Shown: positions 41,753-54,689 of the stretch, one piece after another | How the letters are laid out: each line of letters opens with the position of its first letter | Numbering within the stretch: position 1 is the first letter of the stretch | Assembly (NCBI RefSeq): GCF_016862575.1 | Contig: NZ_BONF01000020.1 | Span: forward strand, 62,001-126,000 | Direction of reading: 5' to 3' | DNA: 64,000 nt | DNA from: Catellatospora bangladeshensis | GTDB lineage: Bacteria > Actinomycetota > Actinomycetes > Mycobacteriales > Micromonosporaceae | Program-made: the position numbers and the translations under genes | Notes under the pieces: generated by a model | Databases searched by the model: none | What the model was told of the DNA's origin: nothing | What the model saw: the letters and a program-made list of their open reading frames with translations, nothing else

Positions 41753-42471
41753 ACCACCAGCTCGCGATGTTCTCCGCGGAGTCGGCCCGGCCGTCCGCGT
41801 ACGACCTCGCGGGCCTGCTCATCGGGCCGGGCCAGGTGGTGCGGATGGGCGGCACGGCGCGGGTGTCGGTGGTGGTGGAGGCGGCCTGGCGGGTGCACGC
41901 CCTGGCGGCCGAGTTCACCGCACGCGGCCTGGAGACGAGCTGGGAGGCCGCCGCGATCGAGGGCCACTTCGGCGTGCGCACCGCGTACACCGGCATGCTG
42001 GCGCCGCTGGCCGAGGCGTGGCTGCGCGGCGCGGGCAAACGCCCCCCGGCGGGCTTCGCGCTGGACGGGGCCCGGCTGCGGCTGTGGTTCGCGGCGGCGG
42101 GCTCGGTCGACGCCGAGGGCGACGGCGCGGTGCTGCGGCTGGGCGCCAACGACGAGCACTGCTCGGCGGTGGCGCTGCGCGCGTTCACCGCGCTGGCCTG
42201 CGTGGCGGAGCTGGGCCGCGGCCCGGCGCTGCGGATCAGCGGGCGGCGCCGGGTGGCCCGGCTGCGCGAGCTGATCGGCGAGCGCCCGTCATCGGCGCCC
42301 CTGGGCGCGTGGCCGGGCGACCGGACCGAGCCCGAGTCCGTCCCGGAGGACGAGGAGGCCGCCCGGCCCGAGCGGGCGCCCCGCGCGCCGCGCCGGCCGG
42401 GTCCGGAGGCGCCCGGTCAGTTGGCGGTGGCCGCCGACTGGACGCCGGGCAGCGAGCTGACCGGGCCGTAG
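41743..42471 (+). CDS. Conserved actinomycete protein of unknown function
   Basis: 242 residues, soluble. The central part (VRMGGTARVSVVVEAAWRV, then ARLRLWFAAAGSVDAEG and RISGRRRVARL) vaguely resembles LAGLIDADG-type folds as in WhiA; this is a guess from pattern only. The tail (190-242) is charged and Pro/Arg-rich and probably disordered. GTG 41743 overlaps the lipoprotein stop. The last 55 nt overlap the end of the VanX-like gene on the other strand. Confidence 0.65.
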   Translation: MSLNHQLAMFSAESARPSAYDLAGLLIGPGQVVRMGGTARVSVVVEAAWRVHALAAEFTARGLETSWEAAAIEGHFGVRTAYTGMLAPLAEAWLRGAGKRPPAGFALDGARLRLWFAAAGSVDAEGDGAVLRLGANDEHCSAVALRAFTALACVAELGRGPALRISGRRRVARLRELIGERPSSAPLGAWPGDRTEPESVPEDEEAARPERAPRAPRRPGPEAPGQLAVAADWTPGSELTGP

Positions 42472-43091
42472 CGGGCCTTCGGCGCACCGGTCACGTGCGC
42501 CCAGTAGCGGTCGCCGTAGGACCAGTGCCACCACTCGGTGGGGTAGTTGACCATGCCGACCAGCGTGAGCGCGTCGGCCAGATACCGCCGGTGGCGCGCG
42601 GCCTCGGCCGAGACGTTGGCCGAGTCGGTGTGGCAGGCCTCGCTGTCGGTGTCGTTGACCTGCGTGCCCATCCACAGCTCGGTGCCGTCGGCGGTGCACA
42701 GGGTGAGGTCCACTGCGGCGCCCGCGACGTGCGGCGCGACCTCCGGCGGGGAGATGTAGCGGCTGGCCCGGCGGTGATACCAGGCCTCGTCGTGGCCGGG
42801 CTGGATGGCGCGCAGCCGCTCCTTGTGCGCCTCGAAGTAGTGCTGCTGCAGCGCCATCGGCCGGTAGCACTCGACGATCAGCAGCCGGAGCCCGGCTGGC
42901 AGCAGCGTCTGGGCCGTGACCAGCCGGTCGACCACGCTCAGCCGGACGTGCGCGTACGCCCCCGCGGCGTCGGCCAGGCGGGGGTCCAGGCGCAGCGCGC
43001 CCACCGTACGCAGATCGACCAGGCACTCGTCGCACTCGGCGACCGGCGTCTCCACGACCGCGGTGTCCGACAGCAGCACCATCTCCGCCAT
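42417..43091 (-). CDS. D-Ala-D-Ala dipeptidase, VanX-like
   Basis: 224 residues of peptidase family M15D. Zinc ligands and catalytic residues are visible in HVAGAAVDLTL (HxxGxAxD) and PTEWWHWSYGDRYW (ExxH), and VECYRP holds the conserved Arg. The enzyme cleaves D-alanyl-D-alanine, which recycles the peptide or lowers the target of glycopeptides. No vanH/vanA ligase genes are near, so a resistance role is not supported. ATG 43091 has GGGGAGGGG about 4 nt upstream. The 3' end overlaps the preceding plus-strand gene by 55 nt. Confidence 0.88.
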   Translation of the reverse strand: MAEMVLLSDTAVVETPVAECDECLVDLRTVGALRLDPRLADAAGAYAHVRLSVVDRLVTAQTLLPAGLRLLIVECYRPMALQQHYFEAHKERLRAIQPGHDEAWYHRRASRYISPPEVAPHVAGAAVDLTLCTADGTELWMGTQVNDTDSEACHTDSANVSAEAARHRRYLADALTLVGMVNYPTEWWHWSYGDRYWAHVTGAPKARYGPVSSLPGVQSAATAN

Positions 43092-43268
43092 GGCGTCCCC
43101 TCCCCGGAGCAGGCTCCTCCCGCGCGACCGGCGGTCCCCCAACCGCGCGGTCGCTCTGGCGCCGGGCCGGGTGGCTCGCCCCGTGCCGAGCCACCCGTAC
43201 CTCCGACAGGGGGAAGACTCGCAGGGGGCGCTGGAACTTTTCTGTAATCGGCGGCGGCGGGCTGAAGG

Positions 43269-46200
43269 TCAGCTGCCGAGCTCGTGGAACTCGCGGGCGC
43301 CGTGGTCGTGGAAGACCCGGCGCGCCCGCTCCCGCGCCGTCCGCGCGCCCTCGGCGTCACCCCGGGCGGCCAGCAGCAGTGACCGGTCCCGCTCGATGCG
43401 GGCCTGCCAGACCGGCACCTCCATGGCCTGCCAGATGTCGCGGGCCGCGTCGAGGCACGCCTCGGCCAGGTCCAGCCGCTGCTCGGCGAGGTGCAGCTGG
43501 CCCAGCGCGCGCAGCGTCGCGCCCTGCCCCCAGCGGTCGCCCATGGTGTGGCTGACCGACAGCGCCCACTCCAGCCGGGTCAGCGCCTCGTCGGCATGGC
43601 CCTGGCGCAGCCGGGTCTTGGCGTGCGCGCGCACCGCGTACGCCTCCATCAGCTCGTCGCCCAGCTCGTGGAAGATGTCGGCCGACTCGCGGCAGTGCCG
43701 CTCGGCGTCGGCCCACTCGTCCCGGGCCCGGTGGTAGAGGCCGAGCGTGCGCAGCGTGTGGCCCTCGCCGAGGCGGCTGCCGGCGCGGCGGTACGCCGCC
43801 AGCGACGCGGTCAGGTCGGCCAGCGCGCCCGGGTAGTCGCCCAGCTCCAGCCGCACCGAGCCGGCGATGCGCCGGGAGTACCCGATGCCGATGTCGTCCC
43901 CGGCCTGCTCCAGCAGCGCCGCGGCCTGGTCGAGGAAGTGCACGCCCTCGGCGAACCGGCCCGGCTCGCGGCAGGCGATGCCCAGCCCGGCCAGCGCGGC
44001 GGCCTGTCCCGGCTGGTCGTTCAGCTCGCGGAAGAGGCTCAGCGAGGCCCGGAAGTGCTGCCGCGCCTCGGTGTAGCGGTCCTGGTCGTAGCGCAGCTGG
44101 CCCAGCTCGGTGAGGATGACCGCCTCGTCGTGCGGCTTGCCCGCGCGCCGGGCCGCGGTCAGCGCCGCCTCGATCACCCGGGTGCGCGCGTCGAACCGGT
44201 TCGCGCCCATGAACGCCGACGCGTTGCGGGCCGAGGCGAACTCGCAGACCAGGTCGTGCAAGCCCAGCGCGAGCGCCCGCTCCACCCCGGAGGCCAGCGC
44301 CGACTGCTCCGCCTCGAACCAGTCCCACGGGTCCGCGATGACCAGTGCGGTCAGCTCGTCCTCGACGTCGTGCGGGCTGAACGGCCGCCGCCAGCGGATC
44401 TCGGCGGGCGGCGAGTCCGCGGCGGTGCGGTGGATCAGCGCCAGCCAGCCGCGCAGCGCGCGGGCGACCGCCTCGGCCAGCTCCGGGCCCGGCTCCTCCA
44501 GCGCCGCGCTCTCCCGGGCGTAGAGCCGGATCAGGTCGTGCAGGCGGTAGCGCAGCCCACCCATCCGGTCGACGCCGACGAACTCGACCAGGTGCGCGTC
44601 CACCAGCTGCTCGACCAGCTCCTCGGCCTCGGCCAGGCTCGTCCCCACCAGCCAGGACACCACCCAGGGGGAGAAGTCCGGCACCCCGAACCAGCCGAGC
44701 CGGCGCAGCGTGGAGCTGCTCTGCGGGTCCAGCGCCCGGTAGCTCAGCTCGATGCTGCTGCGTACGCCCACGTCCCCGGCGGACAGGTGGTTGAGGCGGC
44801 GGCTCTCGTCCGCGAGCCGGTCGGCCAGCGGCTTGAGCGGCAGCGCCCGCCGCCCGGCCAGCCGCGCGCTGACGATACGCAGCGCCAGCGGCAGGTGCCC
44901 GCAGTAGTCGACGATCCGGCGGGCCGCCTCCACGTCCTCGTCCACGCGCTCGTCGCCGGCCAGGCGGCGCAGCAGGAGCAGGGCCTCCTCCGCGTCGAGC
45001 ACGCGCAGGTCGGTCAGGGTGGTGCCGGGCAGCCCGGCGAGCCGGTCCCGGCTCGTGATCACGACCGCGCAGCCGGGCCGCCCCGGCAGCAGCGGGCGGA
45101 CCTGCTGCGCCGACGCGGCGTCGTCGAGCACGATCAGCATGCGCCGCTGGGCCAGCAGCGTGCGGTAGAGGTCGGCCCGCTCCTCGGCGCCCTCGGGCAG
45201 CTGGGCCTGGTCCACCCCGAGCGCGCGCAGGAAGCGGGCCAGCACCTCGGCGGGGTCGGCCGGGGCGTCGCTCATGCCGCGCAGCTCGGCGTAGAGCTGG
45301 CCGTCGGGGAAGTGCTCGGCGAGCCGGTGTCCGACCGCGACGGCCAGGGTGGACTTCCCGGTGCCGCCCGGCCCGGCGATGATCTGCGGCGCGGGCGCGC
45401 CTCCGCCGGGGCGCAGCGCGGCCAGCAGCGCCTCGATCTCGGCCGCGCGGCCGGTGAAGTCGGCGGGCACCGGGGGCAGCTGGGCGGGCACCGGGCGGAC
45501 CGTGCCCGGCACCGTCTGCTCGGGCGAGGCGGCCAGCTGCTCGGTCTCGCCGCGCAGGATCGCGTGGTGCAGCGCGGTCAGCTCGGCGCCGGGCTCCACG
45601 CCCAGCTCCTCGATCAGCACCTCGCGCGCCTCGCGGTAGCACGCCAGCGCCTCCGCCTGGCGGCCCAGCCGGTAGAGCACGGTCATCAGCTGGCCGCGCA
45701 GCCGCTCGTTGGTGGGGTGGCGGCCGACGAGCACGGTCAGCTCGGCGGCCAGGTGCCCCCACTGGCCCGCCGCGATCTCCGCCGCGATGCGCTCTTCGAC
45801 CGCGGCCGTACGCAGCTCGTCCAGCCGCGCCGCCTCGGCCGACAGGCCGGAGTCCTCCAGCCCGGACAGCGCCGGGCCCTGCCACAGCTCGCCCGCGCGG
45901 CGCAGCAGCTCGGCGGCGCGCGGGTGGTCGCCCGCGGCCGCGGCGGCGCGCCCGTCGGCCAGCAGCCGGGCGAACACCACGCTGTCCAGCGTGCCGGGGT
46001 CGAGCCGGGCGACGTAGCCGGGCGAGGCGGTGGCGATGACCTCCCCGGCGCCATGCTTGGCGAAGGCTCGGCGCAGCGTCGACACGTAGGTCTGGATCAG
46101 GGCGCGGGCGGTGTCGGGCGGCTCGTCGCCCCACAGGATGTCGACCAGGCGGCTGGTCGCCACGACCCGGCCGTGCTCCAGCAGCAGGGCCGCGAGCAGT

Positions 46201-46280
46201 GCCTTCGGTTTCGCGCCGCCGAGCGGCACGGGCTGTCCGCCGTGGTGGGCGGAGACGGGCCCCAGCAGCCGGAACTCCAC
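43269..46280 (-). CDS. SARP/AfsR-family regulator with NB-ARC and TPR domains
   Basis: 1003 residues. An OmpR-like DNA-binding domain (about 1-93), a bacterial transcriptional activation domain (about 98-245), an NB-ARC ATPase (P-loop IAGPGGTGKST near residue 305; VLDDAASA as the kinase-2/Walker B) and a C-terminal row of TPR repeats (about 680-990). This is the AfsR layout of pathway-level activators of secondary metabolism. Start is GTG 46280 with AAGGGG 7 nt upstream. It is divergent from the large subtilase and no biosynthetic cluster is in the window. Confidence 0.92.
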   Translation of the reverse strand: MEFRLLGPVSAHHGGQPVPLGGAKPKALLAALLLEHGRVVATSRLVDILWGDEPPDTARALIQTYVSTLRRAFAKHGAGEVIATASPGYVARLDPGTLDSVVFARLLADGRAAAAAGDHPRAAELLRRAGELWQGPALSGLEDSGLSAEAARLDELRTAAVEERIAAEIAAGQWGHLAAELTVLVGRHPTNERLRGQLMTVLYRLGRQAEALACYREAREVLIEELGVEPGAELTALHHAILRGETEQLAASPEQTVPGTVRPVPAQLPPVPADFTGRAAEIEALLAALRPGGGAPAPQIIAGPGGTGKSTLAVAVGHRLAEHFPDGQLYAELRGMSDAPADPAEVLARFLRALGVDQAQLPEGAEERADLYRTLLAQRRMLIVLDDAASAQQVRPLLPGRPGCAVVITSRDRLAGLPGTTLTDLRVLDAEEALLLLRRLAGDERVDEDVEAARRIVDYCGHLPLALRIVSARLAGRRALPLKPLADRLADESRRLNHLSAGDVGVRSSIELSYRALDPQSSSTLRRLGWFGVPDFSPWVVSWLVGTSLAEAEELVEQLVDAHLVEFVGVDRMGGLRYRLHDLIRLYARESAALEEPGPELAEAVARALRGWLALIHRTAADSPPAEIRWRRPFSPHDVEDELTALVIADPWDWFEAEQSALASGVERALALGLHDLVCEFASARNASAFMGANRFDARTRVIEAALTAARRAGKPHDEAVILTELGQLRYDQDRYTEARQHFRASLSLFRELNDQPGQAAALAGLGIACREPGRFAEGVHFLDQAAALLEQAGDDIGIGYSRRIAGSVRLELGDYPGALADLTASLAAYRRAGSRLGEGHTLRTLGLYHRARDEWADAERHCRESADIFHELGDELMEAYAVRAHAKTRLRQGHADEALTRLEWALSVSHTMGDRWGQGATLRALGQLHLAEQRLDLAEACLDAARDIWQAMEVPVWQARIERDRSLLLAARGDAEGARTARERARRVFHDHGAREFHELGS

Positions 46281-46497
46281 CTCACACCCCTTCGTCGCGC
46301 CGCATGACCGCCCTAGCCTAGGCCGTCGGACAAGTGTCAGACCAGCTCAGCAAGCGGGCCGGCCAGGGCAGGGCGGGGCGGGTGTGCTGCGTGGAGTGAC
46401 GACGCCGCCACCTGCGCGCTGGCGGAGTTTCGCCATGGCGCAACCCCGCCATCGGTAGCTATTCACGGGTGCCGGGGCAGGCCGGTAGACCCTTGTC
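46281..46497. other. Divergent region SARP / subtilase
   Basis: 217 nt between divergent genes. TAGACC lies about 10 nt before the subtilase ATG and could give a near-leaderless transcript. No direct heptad repeats typical of SARP sites were found. Confidence 0.3.
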
Positions 46498-50256
<3,759 letters not shown>

Positions 50257-50267
50257 GCACAGCGAAC

Positions 50268-50297
50268 GGGCCCCGGGGAGGCGACTCCCCGGGGCCC
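50268..50297 (+). terminator. Subtilase terminator
   Basis: 13-bp perfect stem GGGCCCCGGGGAG / CTCCCCGGGGCCC with a GCGA tetraloop, then TTCCCGT; 12 nt after the subtilase stop. Confidence 0.88.
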
Positions 50298-50322
50298 TTC
50301 CCGTCCCTCGCCGATGCGAAAG

Positions 50323-50342
50323 GGCCTGTTCAGGATCAGGCC
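50323..50342. promoter_or_regulatory. Inverted repeat upstream of second TrmB/LuxR gene
   Basis: GGCCTG-N8-CAGGCC, about 10 nt before CATACT (50351-50356), a plausible -10. The palindrome would be centred near -30, so it could be an autorepression site. Confidence 0.4.
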
Positions 50343-50393
50343 GCATGGCGCATACTCTCCCCGCTGCGACGCGCGGAAGGGAGTCGGTCGCCG

Positions 50394-51386
50394 ATGCTGG
50401 GAGCGCTCGGGCTCGCACCCGACGAGGAGGCCGTCTACCGCGCGCTGCTCGGCCGGCCGAGCGCCACCGCGATGCTGCTGGCCGACGCCCTGGAGCTACC
50501 CGAGGGGGTCGTCGAGAAGAGCCTCGCACACCTGGTCGAGTGGGGTCTCGCCCTGCGCTCGGGTGGTGAGGCGTTCGTCGCCGCGCCGCCGGCCATGGCG
50601 CTCGGTGCCCTGATCACCGAACGCCGCGACGGGCTGCGCATGGCCGAGCAGGCGCTGGTCACCTTCGCCGAGGAGCACCGCGCCGCCGTCGCCGGCCGCA
50701 GCATCAACGACCTGATCGAGGTGGTGACCGGCGTCGACGCCATCCGCCTGCGCTTCCAGCAGGTGCAGCAGGCCGCGCGCCGGGAGATCCGGAACTTCGT
50801 CACCGCCCCGTACATCGCGGTGCGGCCCGGCCAGAACTCCCAGGAGGACGCCGCCGCCCGGCGCGGCGTCAGGTTCCGGGTGGTGCTGGAGCGCCCGGTG
50901 CTGGCCGAGCCGGACATCGTCGCGGAGGTCGTCGACTCGCTGAGCCGGGGCGTGGAGCTGCGCGTCGTCGACAGCCTCCCGATGAAGCTCATCCTGGCGG
51001 ACGACGACCTGGCGCTGGTGCCGATCTCCGCTCCGCTCGCCACGCCGCCGGGCAGCGAGCCCGGCGCTGTGCTGCTGCATCGCAGCGGGCTGCTGGCCGC
51101 GCTGGAGGCGCTGTTCGAGACGGTCTGGCAGCGGGCGTACCCGCTGGAGCTGTCCGCGTTCGGCGGCGAGCTGCCCTACGCCGAGCAGGAGGGTGACGAG
51201 CCGACCGAGCTGGACCGGCGCATCCTGGCGCTGCTCCTGTCGGGCCTCACCGACCAGGCCGTCGCTACCCAGCTGGACCTGTCGCTGCGCACCCTCCAGC
51301 GCCGCCTGCGCCACCTGATGGACCTGGCCGGCGTCGAGTCCCGCATGCAGCTCGGCTGGCACGCGTCCCGCCACGGCTGGGCCTGA
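50394..51386 (+). CDS. TrmB/LuxR-type transcriptional regulator
   Basis: 330 residues with the same layout as the regulator at 18907: a TrmB-like winged helix (about 1-70, DEEAVYRALLGRPSATAMLLA), a phospholipase D-like central domain (LRVVDSLPMKLILADDDLALV, about 195-215) and a C-terminal LuxR-type helix-turn-helix (LLLSGLTDQAVATQLDLSLR). It follows the secreted subtilase on the same strand behind its terminator. ATG 50394 has AAGGGAG about 9 nt upstream; longer starts are possible but would run through the terminator. Targets unknown. Confidence 0.82.
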   Translation: MLGALGLAPDEEAVYRALLGRPSATAMLLADALELPEGVVEKSLAHLVEWGLALRSGGEAFVAAPPAMALGALITERRDGLRMAEQALVTFAEEHRAAVAGRSINDLIEVVTGVDAIRLRFQQVQQAARREIRNFVTAPYIAVRPGQNSQEDAAARRGVRFRVVLERPVLAEPDIVAEVVDSLSRGVELRVVDSLPMKLILADDDLALVPISAPLATPPGSEPGAVLLHRSGLLAALEALFETVWQRAYPLELSAFGGELPYAEQEGDEPTELDRRILALLLSGLTDQAVATQLDLSLRTLQRRLRHLMDLAGVESRMQLGWHASRHGWA

Positions 51387-51741
51387 GGGCCGGTGGCAAG
51401 ATCGCCGTTTCGTGCCAAGATCTGCGGTTGCGCCCCACCTTTTGACACGAAATGGCGATCTTCGCGTGGTGACGGAGGTGATATCCGGGTGGGAATCCCC
51501 GTTGTCCGGATTGTGGCGGGGAGTATGGTGTCAGCGGTCACAGGAATGTGCCCGTGCGTCGATAGGGTGCGCAACCCTGGGCGCACACTGAGCGTTACCT
51601 TGGACATCCGTGGCCGGTGTCGCATCGCCGAGACGCCCGCCGCAAGCCCGACCGCTGCGTAACCTCAGACGAGCCATCGTGACCGAGCCGCCGCCACCCG
51701 GCGGTATCCAGCCACCCGGACGACCACCGCGGAGAGAGAAC
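51387..51741. other. Intergenic region with hairpin A2 and topA leader
   Basis: 355 nt. The hairpin repeat A2 occupies 51398-51462. The rest (51465-51741) is presumed topA promoter and leader; an in-frame GTG at 51679 exists, but the ribosome-site evidence favours 51742. Confidence 0.5.
51398..51462. repeat. Dispersed hairpin repeat, family A copy 2
   Basis: AAGATCGCCGTTTCGTG (51398-51414) and CACGAAATGGCGATCTT (51446-51462), a 17-bp stem with one G-T type mismatch. The loop includes CTGCGG and CCACCTTTTGA, similar in kind to the other copies. Confidence 0.88.
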
Positions 51742-54585
51742 GTGCCGACAGCTGCCAGAAACCGTCTCGTGATCGTCGAATCACCGGCGAAGGCGAAGAC
51801 GATCTCGGGGTACCTCGGCCCGGGTTACGTCGTCGAGGCGAGCCTCGGACACATCCGTGACCTGCCCGCAGGCGCGAAGCAGATGCCCGAGAAGTACAAG
51901 AAGGAGCCGTGGGCCTACCTCGGCGTCGACGTCGACAACGGCTTCGCTCCCGTATATATCGTCAACCCGGACCGGGCCAAGCACGTCACGCGCCTCAAGG
52001 CGCTGATGAAGGACGCCGACGAGGTCCTGCTCGCCACAGATGAGGACCGCGAGGGCGAGGCCATCGCCTGGCACCTGGTGGAGACGCTCAAGCCCAAGGT
52101 GCCGGTCAAGCGGATGGTCTTCCACGAGATCACCAAGCCGGCCATCCAGGCGGCCGTGGCCAACCCGCGCGACATCGACCGCGACCTGGTCGACGCACAG
52201 GAGACCCGGCGCATCCTGGACCGGCTCTACGGCTACGACGTGTCCGCGGTGCTGTGGAAGAAGGTCCAGCGCGGCCTGTCCGCGGGCCGGGTGCAGTCGG
52301 TGGCGACCCGGATCGTGGTCGAGCGGGAGAAGCAGCGGATGGCGTTCCGCGCCGCCGACTACTGGGACATCACCGCCACGCTGGCCGTGGACAAGGCGAG
52401 CGAGACCGGCCCGCGCACGTTCACCGCGACCCTGATCGCGCTGGACGGCGACCGGATCGCGACCGGCAAGGACTTCGATCCCACGACCGGGCGGCTGCGG
52501 CCGGGCTCGGGCGTGGTGCAGCTCGACGGCGACGGGGCGCGCGGCCTGGCGGCCCGCCTCGACGACCGCCCGTTCACCGTCACCCGGGTCGAGGAGAAGC
52601 CGTACCGGCGCAAGCCGTACGCGCCGTTCATCACCTCGACGCTGCAGCAGGAGGCGGCCCGCAAGCTGCGCTTCTCCTCGGCGGCGACGATGCGCACCGC
52701 GCAGCGGCTGTACGAGAACGGCTACATCACCTATATGCGTACCGACTCGGTGAACCTCTCCGAGTCGGCCATCGCCGCGGCCCGTACGCAGATCGCCGAG
52801 CTGTACGGCTCCGGCGCCGTGCCGCCGCAGCCGCGCCGCTACTCCGGCAAGGTGAAGAACGCGCAGGAGGCGCACGAGGCGATCCGCCCCGCGGGCGACA
52901 CCTTCCGCACCCCGGGCGCGGTGCGGGGCGAGCTGTCCACCGAGGAGTACAAGCTCTACGAGCTGATCTGGCAGCGCACCATCGCCTCGCAGATGTCCGA
53001 CGCGGTCGGCATGACGGTGAGCGTGCGCATCCGCGCGACCACCGCGCGCAACGAGGAGGCCGACTTCGCGGCCAGCGGCCGGACCATCACCGACCCCGGC
53101 TTCCTGCGGGCGTACGTGGAGTCCTCCGACGACGAGTCCGCCGAGGCCGACGACGCCGAGCGCAAGCTGCCGGTGCTGGTCAAGGACCAGCGGCTGACCG
53201 AGGAGGGCCTGGAGGCGGTGGGTCACACCACCCAGCCGCCCGCCCGCTACACGGAGGCGTCGCTGGTCAAGGCGCTGGAGGAGCTGGGCATCGGCCGCCC
53301 GTCGACGTACGCGTCGATCATGCAGACGATCCAGGACCGCGGCTACGTGACCAAGCGCGGCCAGGCCCTGATCCCGACGTTCGTCGCGTTCGCGGTGATC
53401 GGGCTGCTGGAGCAGCACTACCCGCGGCTGGTCGACTACGGCTTCACCGCGGCGATGGAGGACCAGCTCGACCAGATCGCGGGCGGCGACGCCACCGCGC
53501 TGGAGTTCCTGACCTCCTTCTACTTCGGCTCGCCGACCGCCGAGCAGGGTTCGGTGGCGCAGGCCGGCGGCCTGAAGAAGCTGGTCACCGAGCACCTCGG
53601 CGAGATCGACGCGCGCAGCATCAACTCGATCAAGCTGTTCACCGACGACCAGGACCGCGACGTCGTGGTCCGGGTCGGCCGGTACGGGCCGTACCTGCAG
53701 CGCACGCCGCACGGCAGCAACGGCAAGGGCCCGGCCGGCGGGAACATCCCCGAGGAGGGCGACCCCGACACGGAGACCGCGGCCGAGGGCGACCGCGTGT
53801 CGATCCCGGAGGGCCTGGCGCCCGACGAGCTCACCCCGGAGAAGGTCGAGGAGCTGTTCCTGGGCGGCGGCGGCGAGCGCAAGCTCGGCGAGCACCCGCA
53901 GACCGGCGAGCCGGTGGTGCTCAAGTCCGGCCGGTTCGGCCCGTACGTGTCCAGCGGCGAAGTGAACTCCTCGCTGCTGAAGACCCAGTCACCCGATCAG
54001 GTGACATTGGCCGAGGCGCTGCAGCTGCTGTCGCTGCCCCGGCTCGTCGGCCGCGACGCCGAGGGTCAGGAGATCTTCGCCAAGAACGGGCGGTACGGCC
54101 CGTACATCGAGCGGGCCGGGGACTCCCGTTCGCTGGAGAGCGAGGACCAGCTCTTCACGGTCACCCTGGACCAGGCGCTGACGCTGCTGGCCGCGCCGAA
54201 GCAGCGGGGCCGCCGGGCCGCGCAGCCGCCGCTGCGGGAGATGGGCGTCGACCCGCTGACCGACAAACCGCTGGTCATCAAGGATGGACGGTTCGGCCCG
54301 TACGTCACCGACGGCGAGTCCAACGCGTCCCTGCGCCGCGGCCAGACCCCCGAAGGGCTGACCATCGAGCAGGCTTCCGAGATGCTCTCGGAGAAGCGGG
54401 CGAAGGGTCCGGCACCGAAGAAGGCGCCCGCGAAGAAGGCCGCGCCGGCTAAGGCGACGAAGGCTGCGACCAAGGCCACAGCGGCCAAGAAGGCGACCAC
54501 GGCCAAGGCCGCGACCGCGAAGAAGGCGGCCAAGAAGGCCACGCCGAGCGTGCCAAAGAAGGCCGCCGCCAAGAAAGACAGCTAG
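51742..54585 (+). CDS. topA: DNA topoisomerase I
   Basis: 947-residue type IA topoisomerase that relaxes negative supercoils. TOPRIM motifs are LVIVESPAKAKTI and LLATDEDREGEAIAW; the active-site tyrosine is Y331 in YITYMRTDSVNLS. Several C-terminal topoisomerase repeats (KSGRFGPYVSSGE, KNGRYGPYIER, KDGRFGPYVTDGE) replace zinc fingers, as in actinobacteria. The last 55 residues are a Lys/Ala-rich tail (KKAPAKKAAPAK type), known to raise processivity in Streptomyces TopA. Start GTG 51742 has GGAGAGAGAAC upstream; GTG 51679 would add 21 Pro-rich residues. Confidence 0.96.
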   Translation: MPTAARNRLVIVESPAKAKTISGYLGPGYVVEASLGHIRDLPAGAKQMPEKYKKEPWAYLGVDVDNGFAPVYIVNPDRAKHVTRLKALMKDADEVLLATDEDREGEAIAWHLVETLKPKVPVKRMVFHEITKPAIQAAVANPRDIDRDLVDAQETRRILDRLYGYDVSAVLWKKVQRGLSAGRVQSVATRIVVEREKQRMAFRAADYWDITATLAVDKASETGPRTFTATLIALDGDRIATGKDFDPTTGRLRPGSGVVQLDGDGARGLAARLDDRPFTVTRVEEKPYRRKPYAPFITSTLQQEAARKLRFSSAATMRTAQRLYENGYITYMRTDSVNLSESAIAAARTQIAELYGSGAVPPQPRRYSGKVKNAQEAHEAIRPAGDTFRTPGAVRGELSTEEYKLYELIWQRTIASQMSDAVGMTVSVRIRATTARNEEADFAASGRTITDPGFLRAYVESSDDESAEADDAERKLPVLVKDQRLTEEGLEAVGHTTQPPARYTEASLVKALEELGIGRPSTYASIMQTIQDRGYVTKRGQALIPTFVAFAVIGLLEQHYPRLVDYGFTAAMEDQLDQIAGGDATALEFLTSFYFGSPTAEQGSVAQAGGLKKLVTEHLGEIDARSINSIKLFTDDQDRDVVVRVGRYGPYLQRTPHGSNGKGPAGGNIPEEGDPDTETAAEGDRVSIPEGLAPDELTPEKVEELFLGGGGERKLGEHPQTGEPVVLKSGRFGPYVSSGEVNSSLLKTQSPDQVTLAEALQLLSLPRLVGRDAEGQEIFAKNGRYGPYIERAGDSRSLESEDQLFTVTLDQALTLLAAPKQRGRRAAQPPLREMGVDPLTDKPLVIKDGRFGPYVTDGESNASLRRGQTPEGLTIEQASEMLSEKRAKGPAPKKAPAKKAAPAKATKAATKATAAKKATTAKAATAKKAAKKATPSVPKKAAAKKDS

Positions 54586-54599
54586 CTGACCGCTTACCG

Positions 54600-54632
54600 A
54601 CCCTGCCCAGGGTCGTTGACTCTGGGTAGGGT
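54600..54632 (+). terminator. topA terminator hairpin
   Basis: ACCCTGCCCAG (54600-54610) / CTGGGTAGGGT (54622-54632), 11 nt with one mismatch, 14 nt after the topA stop. Confidence 0.6.
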
Positions 54633-54689
54633 GTCGATGCGAGCGTGGCGCAGGTTCTGGGAACACACGCCACGGTGAGGAGCGGATCA

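Noticed and set aside
42417-43091. Vancomycin resistance operon
   Set aside because: Only a VanX-like gene is present; no vanH, vanA or two-component system.
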